A stretch of DNA of 64,000 nucleotides from Apostichopus japonicus (Eukaryota; Echinodermata; Holothuroidea; Aspidochirotida; Stichopodidae). Under the pieces are notes generated by a model. It made no database searches and had not been told where the DNA came from. It saw only the letters and a program-made list of their open reading frames with translations. Shown one piece after another: positions 62,646-64,000 of the stretch (positions within the stretch are counted from its first letter, which is position 1; the number at the start of each line of letters is the position of its first letter). The stretch is taken from NCBI RefSeq assembly GCF_037975245.1, contig NC_092576.1, positions 18,468,611-18,532,610 of the forward strand, written 5' to 3'. The translations under genes and the position numbers were made by a program.

Positions 62646-64000
62646 TATATGGTCTACCATAACGCGTGTGTATGTGGACGCTTTAATCAATTGTACAATT
62701 GTGCTATGAAACCAACTGTTGCTGGTTTCGTACTCGACCGAATAAAATGTTATACACTCCGACCTGAATGCTAATTGTTACCACAAACCTAGTACCGTAA
62801 CTCTTACAATGAATCTAAAAATAAATTCCGCATGCGATTGGAGAATTGAGCCCGTCTCCTGTGAATATCTGGGCGGGGGGGGGGGGACGCACCATCACTT
62901 CTTGAGATTGTTCCCATCCGCATAAAAACGCGCGTCCACAACCCTACGCCCCACCCCTCTAATCACTTCCCGACGAGTTAGGAAACTTAATTAATGACCT
63001 TCGCCCGTATCACCAAGACCTTGACAAAATCCGGCAACACACCACTCCATCTATAACAAGTTATCGGGTTATGTATTAGTGACGTGCACTGACATACGTG
63101 GAGTGTGACCACTCCCGACTTTGCAATTTCCCAAGATCAGGCCCCGAAAAATCCAAGAAATTCCAAGGGCACTGTACTGTATGGATATCTAGCAAGATCT
63201 AGAGATATCTAGGAATGAAAATCCCAAGATCTTCCCTAAACTGAAGACAGATAGAAAATCGAAGCCTTCGGTGTGTACTGAACTTGAAACTGTGCGTCTT
63301 CCGAAATGAAAAGAATGTGGGCAAAGTAGCCTAACTCATATGGGCTCGGACCGTGTTGAGCCGGTGGCCCCGACCAAAAGGGGTCCCCCTATACTGATGC
63401 ACAGAAAAAGGGTACCTCTTTGGATAGGGAGGACCCGTTTTACTGGGAAAGATAAAATCATGCAAGACTGAATAAGACAATAAACATATTTTCACGTGAT
63501 ACGGAATACGGACATCGTGATCATGGGCTCATTGGGTATTAATGTAAGTATCAAGCTAGTTGTGTTATGTATTATTATAATGAAAACAAAGTATATAATT
63601 TAAAACCCAATTCCAGCCAATGTTCTACTGAGAACAACATCGGGACATGATTTTTTGAAAAATTCTAAAACAATAACCCAACACCCAACAGACTTGAAAC
63701 TGCGTTCATTTGAAAAGGCAGGGCTTTCATATCTTCGGTGTATCTGGTAAGTAAAAAAGCACAGGAAATTAGGCTTAGATGGAGACAAAGTTTCAGCCGA
63801 AATTAGGCCTATGCTTAGGTTTGATTTTTGTATTTATACAATAGTCTCCATTATACTCCATACAGTAGGGGGGCACATGCGCACCCCCCTGGAAAATCAA
63901 AAAATTAAAAAAAAGTTAAGCATTTGACATTTCAATGATTTCCCCAACCAACAGTTCTCTAGTTAACCGATGTGTAAATGCAACTTGAACGGGAAGTGTC
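61827..64000. other. Upstream flank of paralog B, no gene seen
   Basis: AT-rich, with one TA microsatellite and a short dispersed repeat at 62676-62745 (also at 36146-36217, inverted). No exon or RNA gene is supported. Confidence 0.6.
62568..62642. repeat. TA microsatellite
   Basis: Pure TA run upstream of paralog B. Confidence 0.9.

Overview
This is a window of an animal nuclear genome: genes split into short exons by kilobase introns with GT-AG boundaries, no operons, AT-rich non-coding DNA, many TA microsatellites, tRNA-headed SINEs, Penelope-like retroelements (PLEs) and hAT- and TTAA-type MITEs. The protein and repeat style suggests a marine invertebrate, perhaps an echinoderm or another deuterostome; the species cannot be fixed from the sequence alone. 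All three host genes I can support lie on the minus strand.

Region 1 (about 2,950-32,220) is one complete gene for 1,4-alpha-glucan (glycogen) branching enzyme, GBE1. I could place all 13 coding exons with consistent phases. They sum to 2,100 nt (699 residues plus stop), close to the usual animal length. The catalytic Asp and Glu sit 8 residues before their human counterparts. Almost all the rest of the 29 kb is intron filled by tandem arrays (88, 28, 170, 46, 58, 66 and 83 bp units), SINEs, MITEs and two large non-autonomous TIR transposons (21,533-24,210 and 27,733-29,889). Each of these two carries about eight copies of its own short subterminal motif. The 83-bp array in intron 6 repeats the end of exon 6 together with its 5' splice site.

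Region 2 (about 32,400-39,400) is intergenic. It holds pyrimidine-rich tracts, several related hAT-like MITEs (one with a perfect 8-bp target duplication) and a 70-bp inverted repeat about 2.8 kb apart.

Region 3 (39,430-61,826) holds two tandem paralogous three-exon genes for small proteins (142 and 96 residues) that I do not recognise. Each has a Gly/Tyr/Pro/Ala-rich N-terminal part, a Cys cluster, one strongly hydrophobic C-terminal segment and an acidic-hydrophobic C-terminus (TDVI or ADVI). Their first introns share long near-identical stretches although the coding exons have diverged. A PLE (41,740-44,136) sits in a TA microsatellite of intron 1 of the first gene and is absent at the same place in the second, which gives a filled/empty site comparison. 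A second, different PLE (58,738-61,609) in intron 1 of the second gene has inverted arms, each with a hammerhead-ribozyme-like motif; one arm is split by a tRNA-derived SINE with an 11-bp target duplication.

Region 4 (61,827-64,000) has a TA microsatellite and no gene that I can support. The many other open frames in the window fall in satellites and microsatellites and were rejected.
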